In this document: one piece after another, positions 15,929-24,554 of the stretch
How the letters are laid out: each line of letters opens with the position of its first letter
Numbering within the stretch: position 1 is the stretch's first letter
From: Palsa-504 sp963847965
Lineage (GTDB): Bacteria; Actinomycetota; Actinomycetes; Streptosporangiales; Streptosporangiaceae
Assembly: GCA_963847965.1 (NCBI GenBank)
Contig: CAWKCG010000003.1
Coordinates: forward strand, 1-64,000
Direction of reading: 5' to 3'
Length of the DNA: 64,000 nucleotides
Made by a program: the position numbers and the translations under genes
The notes under the pieces: model-generated
The model's database searches: none
The model's input: only the letters and a program-made list of their open reading frames with translations
Told to the model about the DNA's origin: nothing

Positions 15929-15989
15929 GCGGTGCTCGCGGCCGAGATTGTTATCCCCTACCTGGGGAAGTCGTTGTTAGCATGGCCGC

Positions 15990-18248
15990 ATGGTCCACAC
16001 GGCCCAGATTAGCCTCGCCTATAACGATCCATTCAATCTGTTCCTCGCCATGCAGCGCGAGGTGGCGGGCCGCGAGCCGTGGGATATGTGCCTGCTGCCG
16101 CGGCCGCACACCCCTGAAGTGGGCCTATTCACCACCGGCATGCGGATGCTCCGCGACGCCGACGTGAGGCAGCTGCCGATCGAGGTCGCCGAGGCCGCCG
16201 ACGTGCCGTCATTCGCCGAATCTCTGATCACGGGCGGCGAGCCTGCGGCGGCGCGCGGATGGGAGCGTGTCCGCCAGTCGCTGGGCGCCGTGGAAGGCGA
16301 GCTGCGCTCCGCGATCGAGTTCTACGCTCCGCCGCTGGCGGACGCCACCGCGTATATCGAGGAAACCGTGCTCCGCGATGAGCAGCGGTGCACGGCCGTC
16401 CTCACCGACGCGCTTGGGGTCCGGGCCGCAGGGCCGCTACCGGTCTATCTGGTGCCGTTCGCGCCATTCCCGCCTGGGACCGCCTTTCTCACCGATCGGG
16501 GTGCGCCACGCGCAGCCTATCTGGACTATCGCCGGTACTCGGGTCCGGCTATGCTCGAGGGCCTGCTGACGTTGCTGTCGTGGCATCTGCTGCTCTCCAC
16601 CGCAGCCGATGGCGCACTGCCCCGGCGCGTCGCCACCGGACTGAGCGGCAGTGATCGTGCGAAGCGTCAGCTGCGAGCGATCGTCATGAAGATGCTGGTC
16701 GCGCTGACCGCCGAACATCTCGTGACGGACTACGACCCGCAGTTCCGCGGCACCATCGTCGCCTTCGGCACAGACCTCAGGTTCCCGCGCCTGCTGGCGG
16801 CGATCCGCGGCCCGTGGCTGCACTACCTGCACGGCCGCACGTCGCGGGAGAAGGCTCTCGGCCTGATCAACGAGCGGCTGGCCGGACAGCCGGCGTCGTG
16901 GTTCGTGGAGCAGGTTGACGCGTCGAGCCTGGCCGCGGATTTCTACCTGCTGGAGTGGCTGGCCGCCCAGGACAGCCAGGACTCCCGGGAGGCTGCCGCC
17001 CTGCTCGCCGCGTGGCAGCCACGGCTGGCGGCCGACTTCGCCCGCCACCTTGACTATGCCATCGGGGCCGAGCTCGCGCACTACGACGGGATCCCGCTCT
17101 CTACCTTGGCAGCAGAGATGATCGCGTTCATTCACCAGGCCTGCGAGGGCAACAGCGTGCTCCGGTGGCCAGCGATCAGGCGGAGCGGCGGGCCGGACGC
17201 GTACCGCATGGCCGAGGCGGCGTTCCTCGGCCCCGGTGGGGAATACGGTGGCGAAGCGTGGGCGCCGATCGCCCTGCTGATGGCTCAGTACACCGAGGGC
17301 GCGCTTCCCGAGCGCGTCTTCATCGACCAGTGCTTCACGCTGGAGCACAACAACGGATGCCTGTTCGACAAGTTCTTCGATACCTGGGAAATGCAGGCCA
17401 CGCTGGGGGCGCAATCCCGCGGCGACCTCGCTACCCTCGGCGCTCGGGCCTCGGCCGAGGTACGCCGACTGCTGCGCCGTAGCCTGGCCGCGGGCACGTC
17501 ACAGGGAAACGCGCTGTGGTCGGTCGGTCCCGAGTCGATCGAGACGCCGCGGCCCAGCGAAGCGGGGCGGCCGGGCCGGGCAGACGTGCGGACGGACGCC
17601 TACCACCCCTGGCCGCCGCCAGGAAGCACCGGATGCGGCAGCAACATCGAACCCGGGCCGGGGGCCCGGATCGCGGATGACCCCGCTAAGCCGCTGTACC
17701 GCGGGAACATCCGCAAGCCCCTGCGCCGTGACGTCCCCGAGCTCCGGTCAGTGACCGCGGCGCTGCACACAGACCTAGGCCTGATGACCCTGAACCTCGA
17801 TCCGGGGATCGCCCCGATGGCGGTCGGCACCTTCGTGCAGCTAGCCCGCGGTGAGGTTGCCTGGCGGGATCCGGCCACCGGCGGCACGTCTACCGCCCCC
17901 TTCTACGACGGCACCAGCTTTCACCGGATCGTCCCCGGTTTCCTGCTGCAGGCCGGCGACCGCACCGAGACGGGCCGGGGTGGTCCTGGCTTCCGCTACG
18001 ACGAGGAGCCCGCCAGGCATAAGTTCGACCGGCCGTTCCTTGTCGCCATGGTCAACACCGGCATCGTCACCAACGGATCGCAGTTCTTCATCACCCTGGC
18101 GGCCGCGCCCCACCTCGACGGCCAGTACACCGTCATCGGCGAAGTCGCCGATGACGGGTCGCGCGGGGTGGCCCTGCGCCTCTCGGACGCCAGCAGGGCC
18201 GGCCGTTCGGATCTGCGCATCAAACGCCTGGTGGTGGATGCGCGATGA
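15990..18248 (+). CDS. Large unknown domain fused to C-terminal cyclophilin PPIase
   Basis: 752 residues. The last 170 or so (from about ALHTDLGLMTLNL) are a cyclophilin-type peptidyl-prolyl isomerase: FYDGTSFHRIVPGFLLQAGD has the catalytic FHR, and LVAMVNTGIVTNGSQFFITL matches the conserved GSQFFIT, though the usual MA.AG is altered. The first 530 or so residues match no family I know. They are soluble, rich in helices (LEGLLTLLSWHLLLS, AEMIAFIHQACEG) and end in a polar linker around residues 525-565. No signal peptide is evident. A GTG start at 15990 would be possible only upstream; here ATG 15990 is used. The stop overlaps the PPDK-like start (ATGA). In context the isomerase may act on the precursor or its maturation complex. 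Confidence 0.75.
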   Translation: MVHTAQISLAYNDPFNLFLAMQREVAGREPWDMCLLPRPHTPEVGLFTTGMRMLRDADVRQLPIEVAEAADVPSFAESLITGGEPAAARGWERVRQSLGAVEGELRSAIEFYAPPLADATAYIEETVLRDEQRCTAVLTDALGVRAAGPLPVYLVPFAPFPPGTAFLTDRGAPRAAYLDYRRYSGPAMLEGLLTLLSWHLLLSTAADGALPRRVATGLSGSDRAKRQLRAIVMKMLVALTAEHLVTDYDPQFRGTIVAFGTDLRFPRLLAAIRGPWLHYLHGRTSREKALGLINERLAGQPASWFVEQVDASSLAADFYLLEWLAAQDSQDSREAAALLAAWQPRLAADFARHLDYAIGAELAHYDGIPLSTLAAEMIAFIHQACEGNSVLRWPAIRRSGGPDAYRMAEAAFLGPGGEYGGEAWAPIALLMAQYTEGALPERVFIDQCFTLEHNNGCLFDKFFDTWEMQATLGAQSRGDLATLGARASAEVRRLLRRSLAAGTSQGNALWSVGPESIETPRPSEAGRPGRADVRTDAYHPWPPPGSTGCGSNIEPGPGARIADDPAKPLYRGNIRKPLRRDVPELRSVTAALHTDLGLMTLNLDPGIAPMAVGTFVQLARGEVAWRDPATGGTSTAPFYDGTSFHRIVPGFLLQAGDRTETGRGGPGFRYDEEPARHKFDRPFLVAMVNTGIVTNGSQFFITLAAAPHLDGQYTVIGEVADDGSRGVALRLSDASRAGRSDLRIKRLVVDAR

Positions 18249-20638
18249 GCACGCTCGGCCGGATACCGCTCGCCCGGCTGCGGGATCTCGGCCTGCCGGT
18301 GCCCCCCCTTGTGCGGATCGACGCCACCGCGGCCGACGACCGGCTCAGGCAGATGGTAACGGCCGGTGTCGCCGCATTCGGCGGACCGGCCTCCCGTCGC
18401 CTCGGCAGCGGGAGCGACCCGCTATTCGTAGCCGTCTCTGCGGGGACCGACGGCGCGCAGACCGAGGGGACGCGAGCCTCCGCGGCGCAGGTGGTCTTCC
18501 TTGGGACGACCGCAGAATCGCTGACCTGGCTGGCGGATCACGGCAGCCGGGAACTCGCGGACAGCCTCCGCAGGCGGGACCTTTCCGCGGAGGTGGCACA
18601 CGACCCGATCGACCAGATCGTCCGGGCACTGCGGTCGCTGAAGACGCCGAGCGTGACCCTGCTGCCGATGGTGCTCGGGTGCTACGCCGATACGGACGGC
18701 ACCGGCTTGGCGCGGAGCCGGGACCTCGGCACCGGCCGGGCCCGGCTCAACGGGTTCTTCCTGCCCGGTAGCTGCGGCACCACCAGCGGAGAAGATCCCA
18801 GGGCACGGCAGCTCACGGATTTCACGGCGGAGCCGTGGTGGTCGCCGCTCGCCGCGGCGGTGGTGGACCTCGAGAGGCACTGCCGGGACGCAATCGAACT
18901 GGAATTCGCCATTCAAGATGAACGGTTGTGGGTTCTCGGTGCGCGGCCCGCGCCGCGCGAAGCGGCGGAGGCCTGTACCGTCGCCGCCGCCTTCCTGGCG
19001 GAGGGTCGAATCGATCCGGCCGACGCTCTCAGCCGGGTCAGCCCGTCGCAGTTCGCCGTGTCGCTGCGGCCGGCCACAACTGGACCCGAGGCCGAGGCGG
19101 TGGTCGGGCATGGCCTCGGCGTCTCGCCGGGCAGTGCCTCCGGCATCGCCACATTCGATCCGGCCCGTGCCGTCGAGCGAGGCAAACGGGGTGACCCGGT
19201 GGTGTTCATACGCTCGGACACCAGGCCGGAGGACCTGACCGCGCTCGCGGCGGCCGCCGCGGTGGTGACCATCCGGGGCGGCAGGACTTCGCACGCCGCG
19301 GTGGTCGCGCGGGCGATGGACCGCCCCTGCGTGGTCGGGCTCGCCGACGCCTCCATCGACCGGGCCGGCGGCATGCTCGACCTGTGCGGCGTGACGATCG
19401 CGGACGGCGACATGGTCACGGTCGATGGCAGTCGGGGCATCCTGGCGCTGGGCGCTCACGCGAGCGGCTCGCCCATGGACTCCGGGCAACCGCCCGGTCA
19501 GGCCGCGCAGCGGCTTCTCGGCGCCGCGGACGCTCAGCGGCGGATGGAGGTTTGGGCCAACGCCGAGACGGCCGATGACGCGGCGGCCGCCCGCCGGGCC
19601 GGCGCCGCAGGCATTGGCTTGTGTCGCACTGAGCACATGTTCCTCGGTGTCCGCCAGCGCATGCTGGCGGACATCCTCCTCGGCGTGTATGACAGCACGG
19701 CCCAGGAGGCGCTCGACGAGCTCCATCGAAGTCAGCGCGCGGACTTCCTCGCCATCTTGACCGCCATGGACGGCCTGCCGGTCACCGTGCGGCTGCTTGA
19801 CCCGCCACGCCATGAGTTCCTGCCGGACCTCACCGATGTCTCGGTCCAGGCCGCCGTGGCGGCCGTGCACGGCAATCGCGATCCGGCGGCCGAGCGCCGA
19901 CTCCGGGCCGTCGAGCGCGCGTGGGAGCGCAACCCCATGCTCGGCGTTCGCGGTATCCGCCTCGGCGTGCTCCTTCCCTGGCTCTACGAGATGCAGATCG
20001 CGGCGCTCCTCGAAGCCACCGTGGCCAGGATCCAGGCCCACGGTGACCCGCATCCGCTGCTGCTGGTGCCGATGGTCGCCACCGCCGCCGAACTGCGGCC
20101 AGTTCGCCTGTTCAACGACTACCTGCTGGGGGAGTTGCAGCCACTGGCCGACCGTGAGCTCACCCTGCCCATCGGCGCCATGATCGAGACACCCCGGGCC
20201 GCCCTCACCGCCGCGGACCTCGCCGAGGCCGCCGACTTCTTCTCCTTTGGTACTAACGACCTGACGCAGCTGACCTGGGGGCTGTCCAGGGACGATGCCG
20301 AAACCACGGTGTTGCGGTCCTACCAGGCCCGGCGGCTCATCGAGGCGTCGCCGTTCCAGCGCCTGGACCGGAGCGGGGTCGGCCAACTCGTCCTGACCGC
20401 GGTCCGGGCCGGACGGCGAGTGCGGCCTGGCATGCGCATGGGGGTCTGCGGTGAACATGCCGCCGATCCCGACTCGATCCAGTCGTTCCACGACTGGGGC
20501 CTGGACTATATCTCTTGCTCCCGGCAGGATCTGGCCCTGGCCAGGTACACCGCCGGTTACGCGGCGCGGATGGCGCACCCCGACCTGGGGCGCACGGAGC
20601 GCGGGCGCGGGGAAGTGCCGACCGATGGCACCGGCTGA
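18245..20638 (+). CDS. Pyruvate phosphate dikinase-like PEP-utilising enzyme
   Basis: 797 residues. Order of domains: a shortened and divergent N-terminal ATP-binding region (TGLARSRDLGTGRARLNGFFLPG and AIELEFAIQDERLWVLGARP resemble PPDK); a swivelling phospho-His domain with TIRGGRTSHAAVVARAM (catalytic His near residue 349); and a PEP/pyruvate TIM barrel with GLCRTEHMF, RLLDPPRHEFLP, FFSFGTNDLTQLTWGLSRDD and GVCGEHAADP (Cys near residue 733). Catalytic residues of PPDK therefore look intact, but the protein is about 80-100 residues shorter than typical PPDK. Sitting in a peptide locus between the cyclophilin fusion and an exporter, it may supply phosphoryl transfer for modification rather than central carbon metabolism; that is inference. 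Confidence 0.82.
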   Translation: MSTLGRIPLARLRDLGLPVPPLVRIDATAADDRLRQMVTAGVAAFGGPASRRLGSGSDPLFVAVSAGTDGAQTEGTRASAAQVVFLGTTAESLTWLADHGSRELADSLRRRDLSAEVAHDPIDQIVRALRSLKTPSVTLLPMVLGCYADTDGTGLARSRDLGTGRARLNGFFLPGSCGTTSGEDPRARQLTDFTAEPWWSPLAAAVVDLERHCRDAIELEFAIQDERLWVLGARPAPREAAEACTVAAAFLAEGRIDPADALSRVSPSQFAVSLRPATTGPEAEAVVGHGLGVSPGSASGIATFDPARAVERGKRGDPVVFIRSDTRPEDLTALAAAAAVVTIRGGRTSHAAVVARAMDRPCVVGLADASIDRAGGMLDLCGVTIADGDMVTVDGSRGILALGAHASGSPMDSGQPPGQAAQRLLGAADAQRRMEVWANAETADDAAAARRAGAAGIGLCRTEHMFLGVRQRMLADILLGVYDSTAQEALDELHRSQRADFLAILTAMDGLPVTVRLLDPPRHEFLPDLTDVSVQAAVAAVHGNRDPAAERRLRAVERAWERNPMLGVRGIRLGVLLPWLYEMQIAALLEATVARIQAHGDPHPLLLVPMVATAAELRPVRLFNDYLLGELQPLADRELTLPIGAMIETPRAALTAADLAEAADFFSFGTNDLTQLTWGLSRDDAETTVLRSYQARRLIEASPFQRLDRSGVGQLVLTAVRAGRRVRPGMRMGVCGEHAADPDSIQSFHDWGLDYISCSRQDLALARYTAGYAARMAHPDLGRTERGRGEVPTDGTG

Positions 20639-22430
20639 GCGCGATGCGGCCGGGCGTCGCGCGGCGTCGCGATGGGCAGCCGTCACCGCCGTGAGCCGGG
20701 CGCGGCCGCTGCTGGCAGGCACGGCGGTTCTCACCACGGTAATCGGCGCGGCCATGCCGGCCGTGTTCATCGGGCTGTCCGGGGCAGTAGCCGGCCTGCT
20801 GTCCGATGTGGGCCGGCCGGGAGCCGCTACGCGCCTGGCCTTGCTGGTGGCCGCGCTCGCTGTGGTGCTAGCGCTGTCGCAGCTCATGAGCGTGCTCCGC
20901 GAGGGTGTCATCGAGGCCCTCGGGCGGCAGATGGACATGATCCTGCGCAGGCGCCTGATCGAGGCGGTGGCCCGGCCAGCCGGGCTGGGACACCTTGAAG
21001 ACGCTGAGATGCAGGCCAGCATCGCGACCGCGCACGGCCTGGCCGGCCGACTCGGCGGCCCGGCGGGCGGCCTGCTGGGCATGAGCGGCCGGGCTCAGGC
21101 GCTGCTCACCGGCACCGCCTGCGCGGTGCTGCTTGCCCTGGTGCAGCCGGTCCTCGCGATCGCGCTCGCCGTGCTGTACCTGGTGGTCGGCTGGTGGTTG
21201 CGCGGCGAATACCGCCTGCTGCTGCGGCATCAGCATCTTGACTCGGGCGTCCTGCGCCGCAGCCACTACCTGCGGGACGTCCTGCTCATGCCGGGCGCGG
21301 AGAAGGAAACTCGTGTCTTCGGACTGAACCGGTGGTTCATGGACCTGCAGCATTCCGAATGGCTGCGGGTGGCTTCCGCGGCGTGGCGCGGCCGGCGCAT
21401 CTCGTGGTGGAAGATCGTCGTCGGCGCGGTCCTGGTCGGCGCGGGGCAGGCGGCGGCCTTCGCCGTTCTCGCCGCGGGCTGGCGAGCGGGCACCGTAACC
21501 GTCGCCGGCCTCGTCATCGGTGTCCAGGCGAGCATCGGGCTCCTGAGGTTCGCCATGCTGACCGAGTACGACCGGCTCGCGCACATCGGATGGAAGGCGG
21601 TTGACGCCCTGATCACCGTCGAGGACGCGGTCCGGCCCCAGGCCGCGGTGGGTGGCCGCGACCCGGGCGCGGCACCCGTGCACGAGATCGAGTTCCGTGA
21701 CGTGAGCTTCTCCTACCCGGACGGGACGCCGGTCCTGGCCGGTATAAACATGACCATCCCGGCCGGCCGCTCCTTCGCGATCGTCGGGCGCAACGGCGCA
21801 GGGAAGAGCACCCTGCTGAAGCTGCTGCTGCGCAGTTACGAGCCCACGGCCGGCCAGATCCTGGTGGACGGGATCCCGCTGACCGAGCTTGACCCGGTGG
21901 CGTGGCGGACACGCGTGTCCACGCTGGCACAGGACTTCGTCCGGCTCCCGCTCACGGTCCGCGAGAACGTCACCGGGCCCGGCCGCGCAGCGGACTCAGA
22001 AGCGCTCGCCGAGGTTGCCGCGCAGACCGGGCTGGACTCGGTGCTCGCGGACCTGCCAACGGGCTGGGAGACGATTCTCTCCAGGCAGATACGAGGCGGC
22101 ACCGACCTGTCCGGCGGACAGTGGCAGCGGGTCGCGTTGGCTCGCGGCCTGTACGCACTGCAAGCCGGTGCACGGGTGCTGGCGCTGGATGAGCCGACCG
22201 CGAGCATGGATATCGAATCGGAGCGCGACGCATACGACGCTATCATCGACGCGACCAGGGAGCAGACGCTCATCCTGGTCTCCCACCGGTTCGCGACCGT
22301 CCGCCGGGTTGACCAGATCGCGGTGCTGGATGGCGGCCGGATCGTCGGGCTCGGCGATCACGCGAGCCTCATGAGCCAGCACGGCCTGTACGCGCAGATG
22401 TTCGACGCCCAGGCGGAGATCGTGCGGTGA
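20625..22430 (+). CDS. ABC exporter half-transporter 1 (TMD-NBD)
   Basis: 601 residues: an N-terminal transmembrane domain of about six helices (residues 25-325), then a nucleotide-binding domain with Walker A GRNGAGKST, Q loop LAQDFV, signature LSGGQWQRVALARG and Walker B VLALDEPTASMD. The start ATG 20625 lies inside the end of the PPDK-like gene (14-base overlap); the frame is open further upstream but there it is antisense-free overlap with PPDK. It pairs with the next gene, whose GTG start overlaps its stop, so the two probably form a heterodimer that exports the mature peptide. No peptidase C39 domain is present, so leader removal must occur elsewhere. Confidence 0.9.
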   Translation: MAPAERDAAGRRAASRWAAVTAVSRARPLLAGTAVLTTVIGAAMPAVFIGLSGAVAGLLSDVGRPGAATRLALLVAALAVVLALSQLMSVLREGVIEALGRQMDMILRRRLIEAVARPAGLGHLEDAEMQASIATAHGLAGRLGGPAGGLLGMSGRAQALLTGTACAVLLALVQPVLAIALAVLYLVVGWWLRGEYRLLLRHQHLDSGVLRRSHYLRDVLLMPGAEKETRVFGLNRWFMDLQHSEWLRVASAAWRGRRISWWKIVVGAVLVGAGQAAAFAVLAAGWRAGTVTVAGLVIGVQASIGLLRFAMLTEYDRLAHIGWKAVDALITVEDAVRPQAAVGGRDPGAAPVHEIEFRDVSFSYPDGTPVLAGINMTIPAGRSFAIVGRNGAGKSTLLKLLLRSYEPTAGQILVDGIPLTELDPVAWRTRVSTLAQDFVRLPLTVRENVTGPGRAADSEALAEVAAQTGLDSVLADLPTGWETILSRQIRGGTDLSGGQWQRVALARGLYALQAGARVLALDEPTASMDIESERDAYDAIIDATREQTLILVSHRFATVRRVDQIAVLDGGRIVGLGDHASLMSQHGLYAQMFDAQAEIVR

Positions 22431-24274
22431 CCGCGGAAACCGGGAAGGTCGGGCGACCGCCGCTCGCCTTGCTGACAGCTGTGCGGCGATCGGCGGCGGT
22501 GTCCGCGGTGACCACGCGGCTGGTACTGCGCGCCGCGTTCGCGGCCAGCCGGATGCTGGCGATCGTCGTGCTCGGCGTCGCGATCGTGGAGGCGATCCTC
22601 CCGGTGGGGCTGGCCTGGGCTGTCGACGATCTGGTCGACGGGCTGACGGCGCACGCCGGCGGCCAGGTAGAAGTGGCCGTCGTCGTCATGGGCGTGATCG
22701 GTGCCTGCTGGGTCGGGGCGCAGTGGCTCTCCATGATCGCCCAGACGATGCTGGAGGACCGGACGGACCACTGGCTGGAGCAAGAGCTCACGGCCCAGGT
22801 CTGCGCCGTGCCCGATCTTTCCGCGGTCGAGTCACCTGATTTCCAGGACCGGGTGTACACGCTGGCCAATCGGTACAGTTACGTCGCCGGTTCTATCGGC
22901 ACGATAGTCGAGACCATCGCCCTCGTCGTCCGGTTCGGAGCGGCGGCGGCGCTGCTCGCGTTCGTCGCGCCCGGCCTGGTTCCGCTCCCGGTGCTCGTGT
23001 TCCTGCCCGTCGTCGCCTCGCTGCGGGCCGAGCGCGAGGTTTCGCAGATGCTGGACGACATCTCGCCGCCGATGCGTACGGCGCGAATGCTGTTCCTCGC
23101 GGCTACCGATCCCCGGTCCGCCGGCGAGATACGGCAGTTCGGCATGACGAAGGCGGTCGCGGACCGCCAGGATGAGCTGCTGCGCGCCGCGGATCGCCGG
23201 CAGCGGCTCAGTCTCGCCCGTATCGTCGGCATCATGGCCGTGGGCTGGGGGCTGTTCGCCGTCGGCGTGTTGCTCCTGCTCTGGCTGTCCCGCGATGGTG
23301 CTGGCCTGCGCAGCCGAGGGGTGGTGTTCCTGCTGGCCGTCCTCGCCGCGCAACTGGTCGGTCAGGCCGAGCAGGCGGCCACGACACTGGGCAAGTACAG
23401 CCGCCTGAGCACGAACCTGGAACGCTTTTCCTGGCTGACCACCTATGTCGCGTCCGCGAAGGCGCGCTTCAGCGGCACCACCCAAGCGCCGCGTGAACTG
23501 CGGCAGGGGATCGAGCTGCGGCACGTGTCCTTCAGGCACTCCCCGGACGGTCCGCTGGTGCTTGACGACCTGAACCTGTTCGTGCCGGCCGGGTCCGTGA
23601 TGGCGCTGGCCGGTCACAACGGGGCGGGCAAGACCACACTGGTCAAGCTGCTGATGGGTCTCTACCGGCCGACCACCGGCCAGATCCTGGTCGACGGCGT
23701 GCCGATGACCGAGTTCGACCATGACAGCCTGCGTGCCGCGGTGGCGGCCGGCTTCCAGGACTTCTGCCGCTTCGAGGTGCTCGCGGGCGATAACGTCGGG
23801 GCGGGCGACCTGCCGAGGCGGCCAGACCGGACCGCGGTCGCCGCGGCACTGGACAGGGCCGGGGCTAGCGACGTCATCGGCAGGCTGAGGGACGGCATGG
23901 AAACGCCGCTGGGCCGGTCGATGGCTGGCGGCGCGCTGCCGTCGGAGGGCCAGTGGCAGAAGCTCGCCCTCGGCCGCGCCATGATGCGGGAAACGCCGCT
24001 CCTGCGGGTACTCGACGAACCGACCGCCAGCCTCGATGCGGAAGGCGAAGCCGCGCTCTTCCGGGGCTACCTGCGGGTCGGCCGCACGGCGGCGGCACGC
24101 TGCGGCTGCATAACCGTGCTGGTGTCGCATCGCTTCGCTACCGTCCGCGCCGCCGACCTGATCGTGATCTTGCGCGAAGGGCGGATTGCCGAGATAGGCA
24201 CCCACGACGAGCTGATCGCCGCCAACGGCTGGTATGCCAGCGTGTGCGCGATGCAGGCGGCGGGATATGAGTAG
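22427..24274 (+). CDS. ABC exporter half-transporter 2, degenerate signature motif
   Basis: 615 residues, TMD-NBD, GTG start overlapping the stop of half-transporter 1. Walker A is GHNGAGKTT and Walker B LLRVLDEPTASLD, but the ABC signature reads LPSEGQWQKLALGRA instead of LSGGQ. Heterodimeric exporters usually have one consensus and one degenerate ATP site, which fits this pair. The N-terminal TMD has six predicted helices (from about VTTRLVLRAAFAASRMLAIVV). It ends 83 bases before the precursor-like peptide. Presumed substrate: the peptide product of the locus. Confidence 0.9.
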   Translation: MTAETGKVGRPPLALLTAVRRSAAVSAVTTRLVLRAAFAASRMLAIVVLGVAIVEAILPVGLAWAVDDLVDGLTAHAGGQVEVAVVVMGVIGACWVGAQWLSMIAQTMLEDRTDHWLEQELTAQVCAVPDLSAVESPDFQDRVYTLANRYSYVAGSIGTIVETIALVVRFGAAAALLAFVAPGLVPLPVLVFLPVVASLRAEREVSQMLDDISPPMRTARMLFLAATDPRSAGEIRQFGMTKAVADRQDELLRAADRRQRLSLARIVGIMAVGWGLFAVGVLLLLWLSRDGAGLRSRGVVFLLAVLAAQLVGQAEQAATTLGKYSRLSTNLERFSWLTTYVASAKARFSGTTQAPRELRQGIELRHVSFRHSPDGPLVLDDLNLFVPAGSVMALAGHNGAGKTTLVKLLMGLYRPTTGQILVDGVPMTEFDHDSLRAAVAAGFQDFCRFEVLAGDNVGAGDLPRRPDRTAVAAALDRAGASDVIGRLRDGMETPLGRSMAGGALPSEGQWQKLALGRAMMRETPLLRVLDEPTASLDAEGEAALFRGYLRVGRTAAARCGCITVLVSHRFATVRAADLIVILREGRIAEIGTHDELIAANGWYASVCAMQAAGYE

Positions 24275-24357
24275 AGCGCCGGGTAATTGCACCGCCGTTC
24301 CCTAATCGTTGCACCCATTGTCCGGCCGCGTCGGCGTGCGTCTGTTACCATGCTGAA

Positions 24358-24537
24358 ATGGGTGAGTCTCAGGGCAAAATGGATGAAGCACAGAGTGCAG
24401 CAGCTGAATCTCAGGGCACAGAAGTCACAAATATTGTTGACGAGTTCGAGTTCAGTCCGCTGACTCCGTCCGAAGAGGTCGAAGGTCAGGAGCAGATCCT
24501 GATGGTCGGCACCCGCGGCTGCCGCAGGCATCCCTAA
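24358..24537 (+). CDS. Putative RiPP precursor peptide
   Basis: 59 residues. The N-terminal 50 are strongly acidic and Gln/Ser/Glu-rich, leader-like, with ESQG repeated at residues 3-6 and 17-20 and a hydrophobic patch at VTNIVDEFEFSPL. The C-terminal part is short and basic, MVGTRGCRRHP, with a single Cys at position 55. The gene is visibly less GC-rich than its neighbours, with codons such as AAA, ATT, GTT and AAT, common for precursor genes. It lies between the exporter genes and the MNIO gene (17 bases to the likely MNIO start). There is no clear Shine-Dalgarno; TACCAT at 24346-24351 could be a -10 giving a leaderless transcript. ATG 24379 is an alternative start. The role is inferred from context. 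Confidence 0.75.
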   Translation: MGESQGKMDEAQSAAAESQGTEVTNIVDEFEFSPLTPSEEVEGQEQILMVGTRGCRRHP

Positions 24538-24554
24538 CCGCCTGCGCCGGCCCA

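Noticed and set aside
15954..15968. TCCCC-TACCT-GGGGA inverted repeat in the divergent promoter of the RiPP locus
   Set aside because: Arms of only five G/C-rich bases are expected often by chance in this DNA, so I do not call it an operator.
18422..21082. 886-codon reverse open frame antisense to the PPDK-like and exporter genes
   Set aside because: High-GC shadow frame: Arg/Pro/Ser/Gly-rich without any domain motif, while the forward frames have full catalytic motifs.
24350..24460. Alternative frame from ATG 24350 overlapping the precursor peptide
   Set aside because: It gives a basic 37-residue peptide ending before the MNIO gene, without the acidic leader or the Cys; the 24358 frame fits RiPP precursors far better.
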